Assembly: GCA_030670005.1 (NCBI GenBank)
Contig: DAOVCL010000044.1
Coordinates: 1 to 11,856, forward strand
Length of the DNA: 11,856 nt
Direction of reading: 5' to 3'
Source: Candidatus Zixiibacteriota bacterium
GTDB taxonomy: Bacteria > SM23-81 > DAOVCL01
The position numbers were made by a program, and so were the translations under genes. Positions 5,583-11,856 of the stretch are shown piece after piece (position 1 is the stretch's first letter; every line of letters starts with the position of its first letter). The notes under the pieces are model-generated. The model had not been told where the DNA came from. It was given only the letters and a program-made list of their open reading frames with translations, and did not search any database.

Positions 5583-7094
5583 TCATCTCCTATAGACTAT
5601 TTCCCCTCCCCATATGGTCAGATCTACCCTGGCTCCCTCCAGCCCTTCCTCAAAGTTATCCTGGGAGAGGACGACCAGATCGGCCAGCTTCCCCTCCTTG
5701 ATAGAGCCCTTTATCCCCTCCTCAAAGGAAAAGTAGGCTGGCTCCCAGGTATACATCCTCAAGGCATCTGCGATTGTCATTCTCTGCTGAGGAAAGGGAG
5801 CATCTACCACCGATCTGAGGCCATAAAGGGGGGAAAGGGGCATACAGTCTGAGCCGAGGGCAATTCTCAACCCCTTTTCTCTAATCAAACCAAATTGGTT
5901 GTTCTCCCTCCATCTGGGGAGGTGGTCCTCATACATCCCTCCGGGCTTTGACCAGTTCCCAATAAAATTCGGCTGCATAGAGAGGAGTATCCCCAGCCTT
6001 CTGGCCTTTTCCATATCCTCCTCTCGGGCTAACTCGAAATGTTCTATGCGATGACGCAGGGGATTGGAACTGGTGATACCTTTTTCGTATGCTTTCAGCA
6101 CTTGATGGATGGCCCTATCCCCTATGGCGTGGACGAGAAGTTGGTGGTTCCATTCCTCGCCCCTTCTCACTATCTCGGTGAGTGACTTCTGGGAATGGAG
6201 AAACAACCCCTTGATTTTTCCTCCCCGGTAGGGGGAGAAGAGGGCCGCCGTCTTGGCCCCAATTGAGCCATCGGCGAAGATCTTCAGCCCCCCCAGCCTG
6301 AGCTGTTCATCTCCAAATCCTGTCTCCAATCTCAGCTCGGATAGCCTTTCCCCCTCTGCAAAGGGAAGGTTAATGTAGGCTCTGATCTTTAGCTCCCCTC
6401 TCTGACGCAGCCTCTGATAGGCCCGGAGGTGGGAGGGCTTGGCCATATCCTGCACAGAGGTTACCCCTTCCCTGTGTGCCCTTTTGATGGCCGCCTTTAA
6501 GGCACTGAGGAGCTGATCTCTGGAGGGGGGGAAGACATCATCGAGGTTGAGACAGACATCCTCCAGAAGGATGCCCCTCTCCCTATCCACCCTTTTCCAT
6601 CCCTTGCCGATGAGTGCCAGGGCTTTAACATTGGCCACCGCCTGGTGACCGCAGATCCTGCGTAGGACGAGGGGGTTTTTGGGGGCTATTCTATTGAGCT
6701 CTTCTTTGGTGGGGGCCCTTTTCTCCTTCCATAAGCTCTCATCCCAGTTTACGGCGATAATGACCTCATCAGGAGCCGAGCCCTTTACCCTCTCGGAGAC
6801 CATCTCCAGGGCAGCAGCCAGGCTCTGGGTCCCAGAGAGATCAAGCCTTATCTCCTCTAAACCCATTCCGATCAGATGGGTGTGGGAGTCTATAAACCCG
6901 GGGAGGATCGTCCTCCCCCTCAAATCTAAGATCTTGGGCTCACCTCTTGTCCTCTCCTGCAGCTTCTCAAATGAACCCACTCCGGCGATCCTTCCCCCTT
7001 CGATGAGCACTGCCTCCACCTGTCCATCCTCCTCCATAGTAATAACCCTCCCTCGCAAGATAAGGGAACTGCTTTGGCCGTAATTCTCTACCAT
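5583..7094 (-). CDS. YtcJ-like metal-dependent amidohydrolase (amidohydrolase family 3)
   Basis: This 503-residue cytoplasmic enzyme has no signal peptide. It shows the full set of amidohydrolase-superfamily landmarks: the N-terminal beta segment (SLILRGRVITM), LPGFIDSHTHL with H71 and H73, GLKIFADGSIGAKTAAL with K271 as the probable metal-bridging lysine, HAIGDRAIH (H322, H330), RIEHFEL (H352) and LGSDCMP with catalytic D416. The C-terminal GSIKEGKLADLVVL closes the small beta domain. The family hydrolyses amide or related bonds with one or two metal ions; YtcJ-type members are mostly of unknown substrate, so no metabolite is named here. Length and layout are normal. The ATG at 7092-7094 has only a weak GAGAAG ribosome site, but no better in-frame start exists upstream. 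It stands alone: its promoter lies upstream and foreign cassette DNA lies downstream. Confidence 0.9.
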   Translation of the reverse strand: MVENYGQSSSLILRGRVITMEEDGQVEAVLIEGGRIAGVGSFEKLQERTRGEPKILDLRGRTILPGFIDSHTHLIGMGLEEIRLDLSGTQSLAAALEMVSERVKGSAPDEVIIAVNWDESLWKEKRAPTKEELNRIAPKNPLVLRRICGHQAVANVKALALIGKGWKRVDRERGILLEDVCLNLDDVFPPSRDQLLSALKAAIKRAHREGVTSVQDMAKPSHLRAYQRLRQRGELKIRAYINLPFAEGERLSELRLETGFGDEQLRLGGLKIFADGSIGAKTAALFSPYRGGKIKGLFLHSQKSLTEIVRRGEEWNHQLLVHAIGDRAIHQVLKAYEKGITSSNPLRHRIEHFELAREEDMEKARRLGILLSMQPNFIGNWSKPGGMYEDHLPRWRENNQFGLIREKGLRIALGSDCMPLSPLYGLRSVVDAPFPQQRMTIADALRMYTWEPAYFSFEEGIKGSIKEGKLADLVVLSQDNFEEGLEGARVDLTIWGGEIVYRR

Positions 7095-7160
7095 ATTCTT
7101 CTTCTCAATAATGGGAACTCACTCCTTCTCCAACCAACCCTCTTCCCCACCTCCGTAATA

Positions 7161-7189
7161 ATTATACCTCCAACAGAAGTTTTAACCAA
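7161..7189 (-). promoter_or_regulatory. Sigma70-like promoter of the amidohydrolase gene
   Basis: On the minus strand TTGGTT (7184-7189) is followed by a 17-base spacer and a perfect TATAAT (7161-7166). Transcription would begin near 7154, giving a leader of about 60 bases before ATG 7094. Confidence 0.5.
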
Positions 7190-7326
7190 TTTTAAATCAG
7201 TGTAAAGATCTGCACCAAGCTTATCTGGAAGACAAAACAGACCGCACAGAAAAAGGAAACCAAGCCATTTTGAAATTCCATTTCCTGGCCATCGACATAG
7301 ACGGCCGTAGCCCTTTAAGGAGATAT

Positions 7327-7419
7327 TTATTCCACCTCAGAGGGATAATAGTCAATAGCCTTCACGGCAATACGGCTGTGCTTACCAGGCTTGAAGGGAG
7401 ACGAGACGGTGCTGGGCAT
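7327..7419 (-). pseudogene. Short frame MPSTVSSPFK..VKAIDYYPSEVE, probable gene remnant
   Basis: Six bases beyond the DUF2283 stop, ATG 7417-7419 opens a 30-residue frame ending at TAA 7327-7329. Its second half (PFKPGKHSRIAVKAIDYYPSEVE) parallels the end of the gene fragment upstream of DUF4258 (PFKSVSPRISLKAIDFQGSEV). The resemblance is part of the direct repeat 7332-7410 / 7960-8036. I do not recognise the family. It may be the leftover C-terminus of a second copy of that upstream gene. From 7190 to 7326 I see nothing supportable. Confidence 0.35.
7332..7410. repeat. Imperfect direct repeat, copy A (copy B at 7960-8036)
   Basis: Both copies begin with CCACCTCA and reach GCCTTCA exactly 26 bases later. 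They then share AATACGG, CT-ACC and TTGAAGGGA with small gaps; I judge the core about 70% identical by eye. The two copies flank the DUF4258-DUF2283 pair. The conservation is at protein level as well (minus strand, RI-(V/L)KAID-(Y/F)--SEV), which favours duplicated coding sequence over an insertion-sequence end. Confidence 0.55.
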
Positions 7420-7425
7420 CCTTCG

Positions 7426-7659
7426 TTACGACTTCGCCGCAGGAGCAGGCTCTGCCAGCGCTATATCTTCCAACACCACTCGCCGAAATACCTCCGGGTC
7501 TCCGAAGCGTTTGCGGGCATCCAGGATTTCTATGCCAGCAATTCGACCATCAGCCGCATAGTCCACTGCAATCCCTTCGGCAACATTTTTGGTTGTGACA
7601 GTGGTTTCGATGAAACGAATGTATAACGCATCCACTTCGGTATCGTAGGTGATTCTCAT
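7426..7659 (-). CDS. DUF2283 family small protein
   Basis: This 77-residue protein starts ATG 7659 with AGGAGG (7668-7673) 8 bases upstream. The N-terminal MRITYDTEVDALYIRF and the following VAEGIAVDYAADGRIAGIEI are the diagnostic core of DUF2283, a small beta-rich domain (YD--VDALYI-F--; D-dGrivGIEILdA). The tail AEPAPAAKS is low complexity. Its gene lies 17 bases downstream of the DUF4258 gene on the same strand. DUF4258-DUF2283 pairs recur side by side in many bacteria and have been proposed, by context, to behave as toxin-antitoxin-like modules; DUF2283 would be the antitoxin candidate. No biochemical role is established that I can cite. Confidence 0.85.
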   Translation of the reverse strand: MRITYDTEVDALYIRFIETTVTTKNVAEGIAVDYAADGRIAGIEILDARKRFGDPEVFRRVVLEDIALAEPAPAAKS

Positions 7660-7676
7660 AGCTTTAACCTCCTAAA

Positions 7677-7934
7677 TCAAAAATAGTACACATAAACGGT
7701 AACCACCACAATTTCATCAGCCTCCTCCACCAAGATAGGCCGAACCTGCTTTGTGGCGTAGAATCTGCCGTTCCACTCCTGTCCATAGGCAAAATCTTTT
7801 CGACATTCCAACCGTCCCAGCTCGGCTGGACCCCACGGAGCGGTCTGAATGACCTCAACAACCTCCTGTTCTGTCGCACCGCGATAGCGCATATTCTCAC
7901 GGGCATGGCCTGAAAGACGAATCGATTTCATCAT
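7677..7934 (-). CDS. DUF4258 family small protein (putative toxin-like partner)
   Basis: This 85-residue protein begins MMKSIRLSGHARENMRYRGA, where the H-A---M--RG block and the following T-EEV-E-I are the DUF4258 signature. The C-terminal half (GRLECRKDFAYGQEWNGRFY, then ATKQVRPILVEE) ends in a beta-strand pattern VVVTVYVYYF. The fold is predicted to resemble RelE/BrnT-type small toxins only by analogy of size and context. Two ATGs in tandem (7932-7934, 7929-7931) are possible starts. The first overlaps the TGA of the preceding small frame as ATGA, suggesting coupled translation. The DUF2283 gene follows after 17 bases, so the two are almost certainly co-transcribed. Confidence 0.82.
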   Translation of the reverse strand: MMKSIRLSGHARENMRYRGATEQEVVEVIQTAPWGPAELGRLECRKDFAYGQEWNGRFYATKQVRPILVEEADEIVVVTVYVYYF

Positions 7935-8181
7935 TGGTAGGCAGCCTCGTCTAATGTTACCACCTCACTCCCCTGAAAATCAATTGCCTTCAGGGAAATA
8001 CGGGGGCTCACCGATTTGAAGGGAAGATAGCTGGTAAAATGTACTGCTTGAAGGAATCGAGGTCAATTGTAGTTCTAAGTGTCCTCTGATCCCGAATTTT
8101 GACATCCTTAGTGGAGCTTTTCACAAATATTGTAACATATTCGCCGAAGTTGATGGTTAAAGCAACATTGATGTTGAACAT
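7932..8181 (-). pseudogene. Small unknown gene upstream of DUF4258, split by a frameshift
   Basis: ATG 8179-8181 opens a 57-residue frame (MFNINVALTINFGEYVTIFV, then KSSTKDVKIRDQRTLRTT and IDLDSFKQYILPAIFPSNR) that stops at 8008-8010. In the neighbouring frame, open over the same stretch, the protein-like sequence continues as PFKSVSPRISLKAIDFQGSE and VVTLDEAAYQ. This ends at a TGA that overlaps the DUF4258 start by ATGA. A single one-base change near 8015-8030 would join both parts into one protein of about 84 residues. I do not recognise the family. The start lies only 7 bases from the end of the MITE-like element at 8188, so the true N-terminus may have been displaced by it. Confidence 0.4.
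7960..8036. repeat. Imperfect direct repeat, copy B (copy A at 7332-7410)
   Basis: This is the partner of copy A. It covers the C-terminal part of the frameshifted small gene that precedes DUF4258. Shared landmarks are CCACCTCA, GCCTTCA, AATACGG and TTGAAGGGA in the same order and nearly the same spacing. Confidence 0.55.
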
Positions 8182-8187
8182 GATGTC

Positions 8188-8338
8188 AAAATCCGAAGCA
8201 CGAAATCAGAAACACGAAACAAGCCCGAATGACCAAAATCCAAGACAAAGAGAAAGGAAGATTCAGTTTTTGTTTGAAGAATTAGATCATTTGAATTTCG
8301 GATTTGTTTCGAATTTCGATATTCGGATTACGGATTTG
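8188..8338. repeat. MITE-like inverted-repeat element, about 150 bp
   Basis: The ends are perfect 7-mers AAATCCG (8189-8195) and CGGATTT (8331-8337). Inside, the left arm (CGAAGCACGAAATCAGAAAC, then ACGAAACAAGCCCGAAT) and the reverse complement of the right arm (TAATCCGAATATCGAAATTC, then GAAACAAATCCGAAATTC) align imperfectly over about 50 bases, leaving a loop of about 50 bases. It has no coding potential. The pattern of repeated (T)CCGAA/TTCGGAT words is that of dispersed non-autonomous palindromic elements. It separates the promoter at 8421-8449 from the small-gene operon. Confidence 0.65.
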
Positions 8339-8420
8339 CTTGTAGCCAACAGCCGCTTGTGTATTACTGTATCAAATAATATGTAACAGAACTTACGAAA
8401 TGGAGCACTTAGTCACCTTG

Positions 8421-8449
8421 ATAAGACAAGATCTTAAAATTTATGTCAA
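8421..8449 (-). promoter_or_regulatory. Sigma70-like promoter reading toward the DUF4258-DUF2283 operon
   Basis: On the minus strand a perfect TTGACA (8444-8449) is followed by a 17-base spacer and TCTTAT (8421-8426, four of six consensus bases). Transcription from about 8414 would pass through the MITE-like repeat before reaching the small genes. Confidence 0.45.
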
Positions 8450-8466
8450 GTCTTTGAAAACGGCAT

Positions 8467-8505
8467 AAAAAGCCCTCTCTGAGGTGGGAAAGGTCTCCTG
8501 ACCTT
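8467..8505 (-). terminator. Possible terminator of the pyr operon
   Basis: Reading the minus strand, a perfect 6-bp hairpin AAGGTC-AGGA-GACCTT (8490-8505) is followed by a short CCTC-AGA-GAGG stem (8474-8484) and then GCTTTTTAT (T5 at 8467-8471). The first stem competes with an alternative 8-bp pairing, TCTCCTGA (8494-8501) with TCAGGAGA (8517-8524). The last stem is only 4 bp, so termination would be weak. Confidence 0.3.
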
Positions 8506-8550
8506 GATAGTCGGTATCAGGAGATGCCTCCTACATCAGAAATATCCGCG

Positions 8551-8580
8551 CTTTTTGTGGATGTTATCATCCACAAAAAG
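8551..8580. repeat. Perfect 13-bp inverted repeat with TTAT loop
   Basis: CTTTTTGTGGATG (8551-8563) and CATCCACAAAAAG (8568-8580) are perfect complements around TTAT. On either strand the U-run is on the 5' side of the stem and the A-run on the 3' side, the reverse of an intrinsic terminator. It lies in the 3' region of the pyr operon transcript and would form a stable hairpin there. Confidence 0.6.
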
Positions 8581-8635
8581 ACTCATTCCGTCAGGGCTGG
8601 AGCCTACCTGCACAGGAACGAACCCTGCTACTTTT

Positions 8636-8662
8636 CCTGATCCCTGTCCCCTGATCCCTGTC
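8636..8662. repeat. Two tandem 14-bp units CCTGATCCCTGTCC
   Basis: CCTGATCCCTGTC occurs at 8636-8648 and again at 8650-8662, one base apart, just beyond the yjbQ stop. Each unit itself repeats CCCTG/CCTG. It has no coding role, and replication slippage is the simplest origin. Confidence 0.6.
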
Positions 8663-8678
8663 AACTGTTTATCTATTT

Positions 8679-9098
8679 TCACTCCCCCATTATCTGGACA
8701 ATCACCTCTCGGCTGCGACTACGATTGTCAAAGTCGAGGAGGACAATCTGCTGCCAGGTTCCCAACATCATCCTCCCCCCTACAAAGGGGACGGTGAAGG
8801 ATGTCCCCACCAAGGATGACCTCAGGTGGGCATAACCGTTGGCATCCCCCCAGGTGGCATCATGATGATAGGTCCGATTGGAGGGAACCAGCTTCTCCCA
8901 TAGTTCGGGAAGGTCTCGCTTCAACCCCCCTTCATATTCTATGGTGGTTATCCCCGCGGTGGAGCCTCCGATAAAGCAGGTGAGATTCCCATTTTTGAGG
9001 TTAGATGACTCTAAGGCCTGGGAGACCTGAGGGGTTATATCAATGATGTCGGTGTGGCCCTTGGTCTTCAACTGGAAAGAATGAGTATCTACTTTCAT
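8679..9098 (-). CDS. yjbQ: UPF0047 / YjbQ family protein
   Basis: This 139-residue cytoplasmic protein has the normal length for the family. It carries its conserved blocks: GSTAGITTIEYE (45-56), YHHDATWGDANGYAHL (77-92), SSLVGTSFTVPF (94-105), and GTWQQIVLLDFDNRSR (113-128). The H-D-D-H residues in the central block form the conserved pocket. E. coli YjbQ has been reported to have weak thiamine phosphate synthase activity, but the physiological role of the family is unsettled. The ATG directly follows the pyrC stop (TAG-ATG, no gap), with GGAGGGG about 6 bases upstream inside the pyrC end, so it is translated as part of the pyr operon. Its link to pyrimidine synthesis is by position only. 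Confidence 0.9.
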   Translation of the reverse strand: MKVDTHSFQLKTKGHTDIIDITPQVSQALESSNLKNGNLTCFIGGSTAGITTIEYEGGLKRDLPELWEKLVPSNRTYHHDATWGDANGYAHLRSSLVGTSFTVPFVGGRMMLGTWQQIVLLDFDNRSRSREVIVQIMGE

Positions 9099-10400
9099 CT
9101 AAATCCCCTCCCGGTAAACTATCCCTCCCCCCACGATGGTAGCTATTGCCTTTCCCTTTAAGATCCACCCCCCAAATGGGGTGTTTCTGGACTTCGATTT
9201 AAACTGAGACGGTTTCACCTTCCACTCCCTTTCTAAATCAATGATGGTGATATCAGCTGGATCCCCAACTTTGAGGCTGCCCCCTTTTAGTCCAAGGATT
9301 TGGGCTGGATTTGTGGACATCAGGGAGATGATGTCCTTAAGGCCAAGGATGCCTTTATGGTATAGCTCCGTCAGAATAAGGCCCAGAGAGGTCTCCAGGC
9401 CAATGATGCCAAAGGGGGCCGCATCGAACTCCACATCCTTCTCCTCCGGGGAGTGGGGGGCATGGTCAGTGACGATGCAGTCAATAGTCCCATCGGCTAG
9501 CCCTTCCCTCAGGGCCTCTATGTCCTTCTTCTCCCTTAAGGGGGGGTTCATTTTCAGGTTGGGGTCAAAGCTCTGCCTGATCAGCTCATCGGAGAGGATG
9601 AGATGATGGGGGGTGACCTCGGCTGTGACCCTTATCCCCTTCCCCTTTGCCTCCCTTACCAGGGATAGGGATCCAGCAGTGCTCAGGTGGGCTAAATGAA
9701 GCCTACCCTGGGTGAACTGGGCCAAATGAATATCCCTGGCCACCATAATCTCCTCGGAGACGGAGGGTATTCCACCCAGGCCCAGCAGGGTTGAGGTATA
9801 GGACTCGTTGATAACCCCTCTTGAGCTTAAATCCCTATCCTCACAATGGGAGATAATGGGAATATCAAATATCTTGCTATATTCCAGAGCCCTCCTCATA
9901 ATCTGGGAACGTGTGACAGGATTTCCATCATCAGAGATGGCCACAGTTCCAGATTTTACCAGGTCGGCTACCTCGGTAAGCTCCTCACCTTTCAGTCCCT
10001 TGGTGACTGCGGCTATTGGATAGATGCGGCAGTTGGCCTGCTTGGCCCTCTCCAGCACGAACCTCACCCCTTCCTGGCTGTCAATAGGGGGATAGGTGTT
10101 GGCCATACAGGCTACCGCGGTGAAACCACCGGCCACTGCAGCCTGAGAACCGGAGAGGATGGTCTCCTCATCCTCCCTTCCCGGCTCCCTCAGATGGGTA
10201 TGGATGTCTATCAGGCCAGGGACGACGACCTTCCCCTGGGCAGAGATTACCTCCTGGGTTTTAGATCCCAACCTCTCGCCTGGCTGTGATATCTTCTCCA
10301 CTAAGCCATTTTTTACCAGGAGATCAGCGACCCGATCGATTCCGGTTGCCGGATCAACTATCCTCCCCCCCTTAATGAGAAGTGAACCTTTAGCCCTCAT
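9099..10400 (-). CDS. pyrC: Dihydroorotase, type I (PyrC)
   Basis: This 433-residue enzyme reversibly cyclises N-carbamoyl-aspartate to dihydroorotate, the third step of UMP synthesis. All binuclear-zinc landmarks are present: DIHTHLREPG with H67 and H69 (and R71 for the substrate), SDDG with D158 as the probable bridging Asp, SHCED with H185, LAHLS with H238, and TDHAPH with D312 as general base. NPPLR and the C-terminal GDPADITIIDL beta segment are also typical. The Asp in place of a carboxylated Lys and the length mark the Gram-positive/Aquifex-like type I class. Members of this class may act alone or in complex with aspartate transcarbamoylase, whose gene overlaps here by 11 bases. ATG 10400 lies inside the end of pyrB, so translation is probably coupled. 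Confidence 0.96.
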   Translation of the reverse strand: MRAKGSLLIKGGRIVDPATGIDRVADLLVKNGLVEKISQPGERLGSKTQEVISAQGKVVVPGLIDIHTHLREPGREDEETILSGSQAAVAGGFTAVACMANTYPPIDSQEGVRFVLERAKQANCRIYPIAAVTKGLKGEELTEVADLVKSGTVAISDDGNPVTRSQIMRRALEYSKIFDIPIISHCEDRDLSSRGVINESYTSTLLGLGGIPSVSEEIMVARDIHLAQFTQGRLHLAHLSTAGSLSLVREAKGKGIRVTAEVTPHHLILSDELIRQSFDPNLKMNPPLREKKDIEALREGLADGTIDCIVTDHAPHSPEEKDVEFDAAPFGIIGLETSLGLILTELYHKGILGLKDIISLMSTNPAQILGLKGGSLKVGDPADITIIDLEREWKVKPSQFKSKSRNTPFGGWILKGKAIATIVGGGIVYREGI

Positions 10401-11319
10401 GCTTTCTTCCGCTTAAAAGATAGAGCACGGCCATCCTCACCGCCACCCCATTGGTCACCTGATCCAGAATCACCGAATAGGGACCATCGGCCACCTCAGG
10501 GGTGATCTCCACTCCGCGGTTTATGGGCCCAGGATGCATAATGATGAACTCCTGCCTCAGCTTGGCAAGCCTTTCCGCGGTTATTCCCCACTGGTTGGTG
10601 TATTCCCTCAATGAGGGGAGGAGCCCGGCCCTCTGCCTCTCCAGTTGAAGCCTGAGCACATAGATCACATCTGCCCCCGGGAGGGCCTGGTCGAGATGGG
10701 GATACACTTCTACTCCCATCTCTTCTATCCCCAGAGGCATAAGGGTGGGAGGACCGCATAGGGCCACCGAGGCCCCCATTGTCCTCAGCCCCCAGATGTT
10801 GGATCTGGCCACCCGGCTGTAAGCGATATCCCCCACGATCACCACCCTCAGCCCCTTCAGCTCACCGAATCTCTCCCTCAGGGTGAGGAGATCGAGCAGG
10901 GCCTGGGTGGGATGCTCATGGGCCCCATCCCCGGCATTTATCACCGAGCTCTGGAGGCTGCGGGCCAGAAAATGGGGGGCCCCGGGAGCCGAGTGCCTGA
11001 TGACCACGATGTCCACCTTCATCGCCTCGATGTTTCTTGCTGTATCCTTCAGGGTCTCCCCCTTGAGCACGCTACTGGTAGCTGAGGAGAGGTTTACCAG
11101 CTCTGCGGAGAGCCTCTTTTCGGCCAGTTCAAAGGAGATCCTGGTTCTGGTGCTTGGTTCAAAGAAGAGGTTGGCCACGGATACCCCCCTGAGGGTAGGG
11201 ACCACCCTGATGGGCCTCTCCAAGACCTCCTTGAAGGACTCAGCGGTATCCAGGATGAGCTTGATCCTCTGGGCTGACATACCCTCCAGCCCCAGAAGAT
11301 GTGGCCGGGATGGGTTCAA
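10390..11319 (-). CDS. pyrB: Aspartate carbamoyltransferase catalytic subunit (PyrB)
   Basis: This 309-residue enzyme joins carbamoyl phosphate and aspartate to N-carbamoyl-aspartate. The carbamoyl-phosphate loop FFEPSTRTR (S56-T-R-T59), the loop residues S82 and K86 donated to the neighbouring subunit, R108, HEHPTQ (H136, Q139), R169, R223 and HPGPINRG (262-269) correspond to the E. coli active-site residues with a small numbering shift. No pyrI regulatory-chain gene follows; pyrC does, so allosteric control by a regulatory subunit is unlikely from this locus. The start is TTG 11317-11319, overlapping the pyrR stop as TTGA. AGGAGG (11327-11332) lies 7 bases upstream, and the conserved N-terminal HLLGLEGMS precedes the first internal ATG, ruling that one out. 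Confidence 0.96.
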   Translation of the reverse strand: MNPSRPHLLGLEGMSAQRIKLILDTAESFKEVLERPIRVVPTLRGVSVANLFFEPSTRTRISFELAEKRLSAELVNLSSATSSVLKGETLKDTARNIEAMKVDIVVIRHSAPGAPHFLARSLQSSVINAGDGAHEHPTQALLDLLTLRERFGELKGLRVVIVGDIAYSRVARSNIWGLRTMGASVALCGPPTLMPLGIEEMGVEVYPHLDQALPGADVIYVLRLQLERQRAGLLPSLREYTNQWGITAERLAKLRQEFIIMHPGPINRGVEITPEVADGPYSVILDQVTNGVAVRMAVLYLLSGRKHEG

Positions 11320-11855
11320 ACCTCTACCTCCTCTGCCAAGACCACCTCATCTACTCCATCTTCCTCCTTCACCCTCACAATCACCTCCTGCTGCTTGCCC
11401 GTGGAGACCTTCTGGCCTATGTAATCAGCCCGAATGGGGAGTTCCCTGTGGCCCCTGTCTATGAGCACGGCCAGTTGAATTGCCCTTGGGCGACCAAAAT
11501 CTATTATCTCATCCAGGGCTGCCCTCACCGTCCTCCCACTGAAGAGGACATCATCCACCAGAATTACGATCTTTTCCAGCACATCAAAGGGGATTTCTGT
11601 CTTTCCCACTACCGGCTGTTCGGCCCTGGTCTGAAAATCGTCCCGATAGAGATTGATGTCTAAGATGCCCACAGGGATATTAACCCTTTCAATTCCTTCG
11701 ATTATCCTGGCTAACCTCTGGGCCAGATAGACCCCCCTGGTTCTTATCCCGATGACCACAAGATCTCTGGCCCCCCTATTCACCTCGATGACCTCATGGG
11801 CCATCCTCACCAGGGTCCTCTTTATATCCTCTTCATCCAAGATCTTTCTATGCAT
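11316..11855 (-). CDS. pyrR: PyrR: pyrimidine operon regulator / uracil phosphoribosyltransferase
   Basis: This 179-residue protein belongs to the type I phosphoribosyltransferase fold. The PRPP loop VILVDDVLFSGRTVRAALDE (97-116), the preceding VGILDINLYRDD and the following AVLIDRGHRELPIRADYIG are characteristic of PyrR. In Bacillus and relatives PyrR binds UMP and then pyr leader RNA to promote attenuation, and it also converts uracil plus PRPP to UMP. It is first in the operon in this window, which suits control of pyrB and pyrC through the leader RNA, but that leader lies beyond the right edge and cannot be checked. The ATG at 11853-11855 is two bases from the window edge. Most PyrR proteins start a few residues before the LDE--I motif, so this is probably the true start, though one slightly upstream cannot be excluded. 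Confidence 0.93.
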   Translation of the reverse strand: MHRKILDEEDIKRTLVRMAHEVIEVNRGARDLVVIGIRTRGVYLAQRLARIIEGIERVNIPVGILDINLYRDDFQTRAEQPVVGKTEIPFDVLEKIVILVDDVLFSGRTVRAALDEIIDFGRPRAIQLAVLIDRGHRELPIRADYIGQKVSTGKQQEVIVRVKEEDGVDEVVLAEEVEV

Positions 11856-11856
11856 A

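Noticed and set aside
7095..7335. A minus-strand open frame of about 75 codons with a signal-peptide-like stretch (WLGFLFLCGLFCL)
   Set aside because: It has no ATG, GTG or TTG near its 5' end and overlaps the amidohydrolase promoter and leader; the later part is not protein-like.
7270..7626. A 118-residue plus-strand frame opposite DUF2283
   Set aside because: It lies antisense to a well-supported DUF2283 gene and has no recognisable features.
8099..8386. A 95-residue plus-strand frame
   Set aside because: Most of it translates the MITE-like inverted repeat and the antisense of the small gene at 8008-8181.
8551..8580. Intrinsic terminator at the 13-bp hairpin
   Set aside because: The T-run is on the 5' side of the stem on both strands, with no T-run following it.

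Overview
The window comes from an unidentified bacterium with moderate GC content. It encodes a type I dihydroorotase, a PyrR-type pyrimidine regulator, an M23 envelope peptidase and a rhomboid protease. Its intergenic DNA is rich in degenerate palindromic repeats (TTCGTG-type and AAATCCG-type), a style I associate with uncultured environmental lineages. I cannot place it in a phylum from the sequence alone. Most genes lie on the minus strand and use strong AGGAGG-like ribosome sites, several with TTG starts.

Right end (about 8680-11856, minus strand): a tightly packed operon pyrR-pyrB-pyrC-yjbQ. The joints are a 4-bp overlap, an 11-bp overlap and a zero-base junction, so translation is probably coupled. 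It supplies two consecutive steps of de novo UMP synthesis (aspartate transcarbamoylase, dihydroorotase), the PyrR uracil phosphoribosyltransferase/regulator, and a UPF0047 protein.

Middle right (about 7327-8662): accessory DNA. A DUF4258-DUF2283 pair, which resembles a toxin-antitoxin module, is flanked by an imperfect direct repeat of about 78 bp. It is preceded by a small, probably frameshifted gene, a MITE-like inverted-repeat element of about 150 bp, and a TTGACA-N17-TCTTAT promoter. Several perfect hairpins and a 14-bp tandem repeat fill the gap before yjbQ. To the left is a monocistronic YtcJ-like metal-dependent amidohydrolase (5583-7094) with its own promoter.

Middle left (about 2580-5454, plus strand): a block of foreign origin. 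In order it contains a compact stretch rich in GNRA-type hairpins (possible structured RNA), a decayed N-terminal fragment of an integron-type tyrosine recombinase, the internally deleted relic of a REP-associated Y1 transposase with its terminal repeats, and a complete integron gene cassette of 2074 bp (3375-5448). The cassette carries one AT-rich gene for a secreted NTF2-like/S41 peptidase and ends in a well-formed attC site of 70 bp. The R'' box of the attC (GTATAAC) is the exact complement of the cassette's 5' boundary (GTTATAC), as expected if the cassette was once a circle.

Left end (1-2456, minus strand): a secreted M23 peptidase with C-terminal beta-rich and Ig-like regions behind a sigma70-like promoter, then the first 34 codons of a rhomboid protease that runs out of the window.
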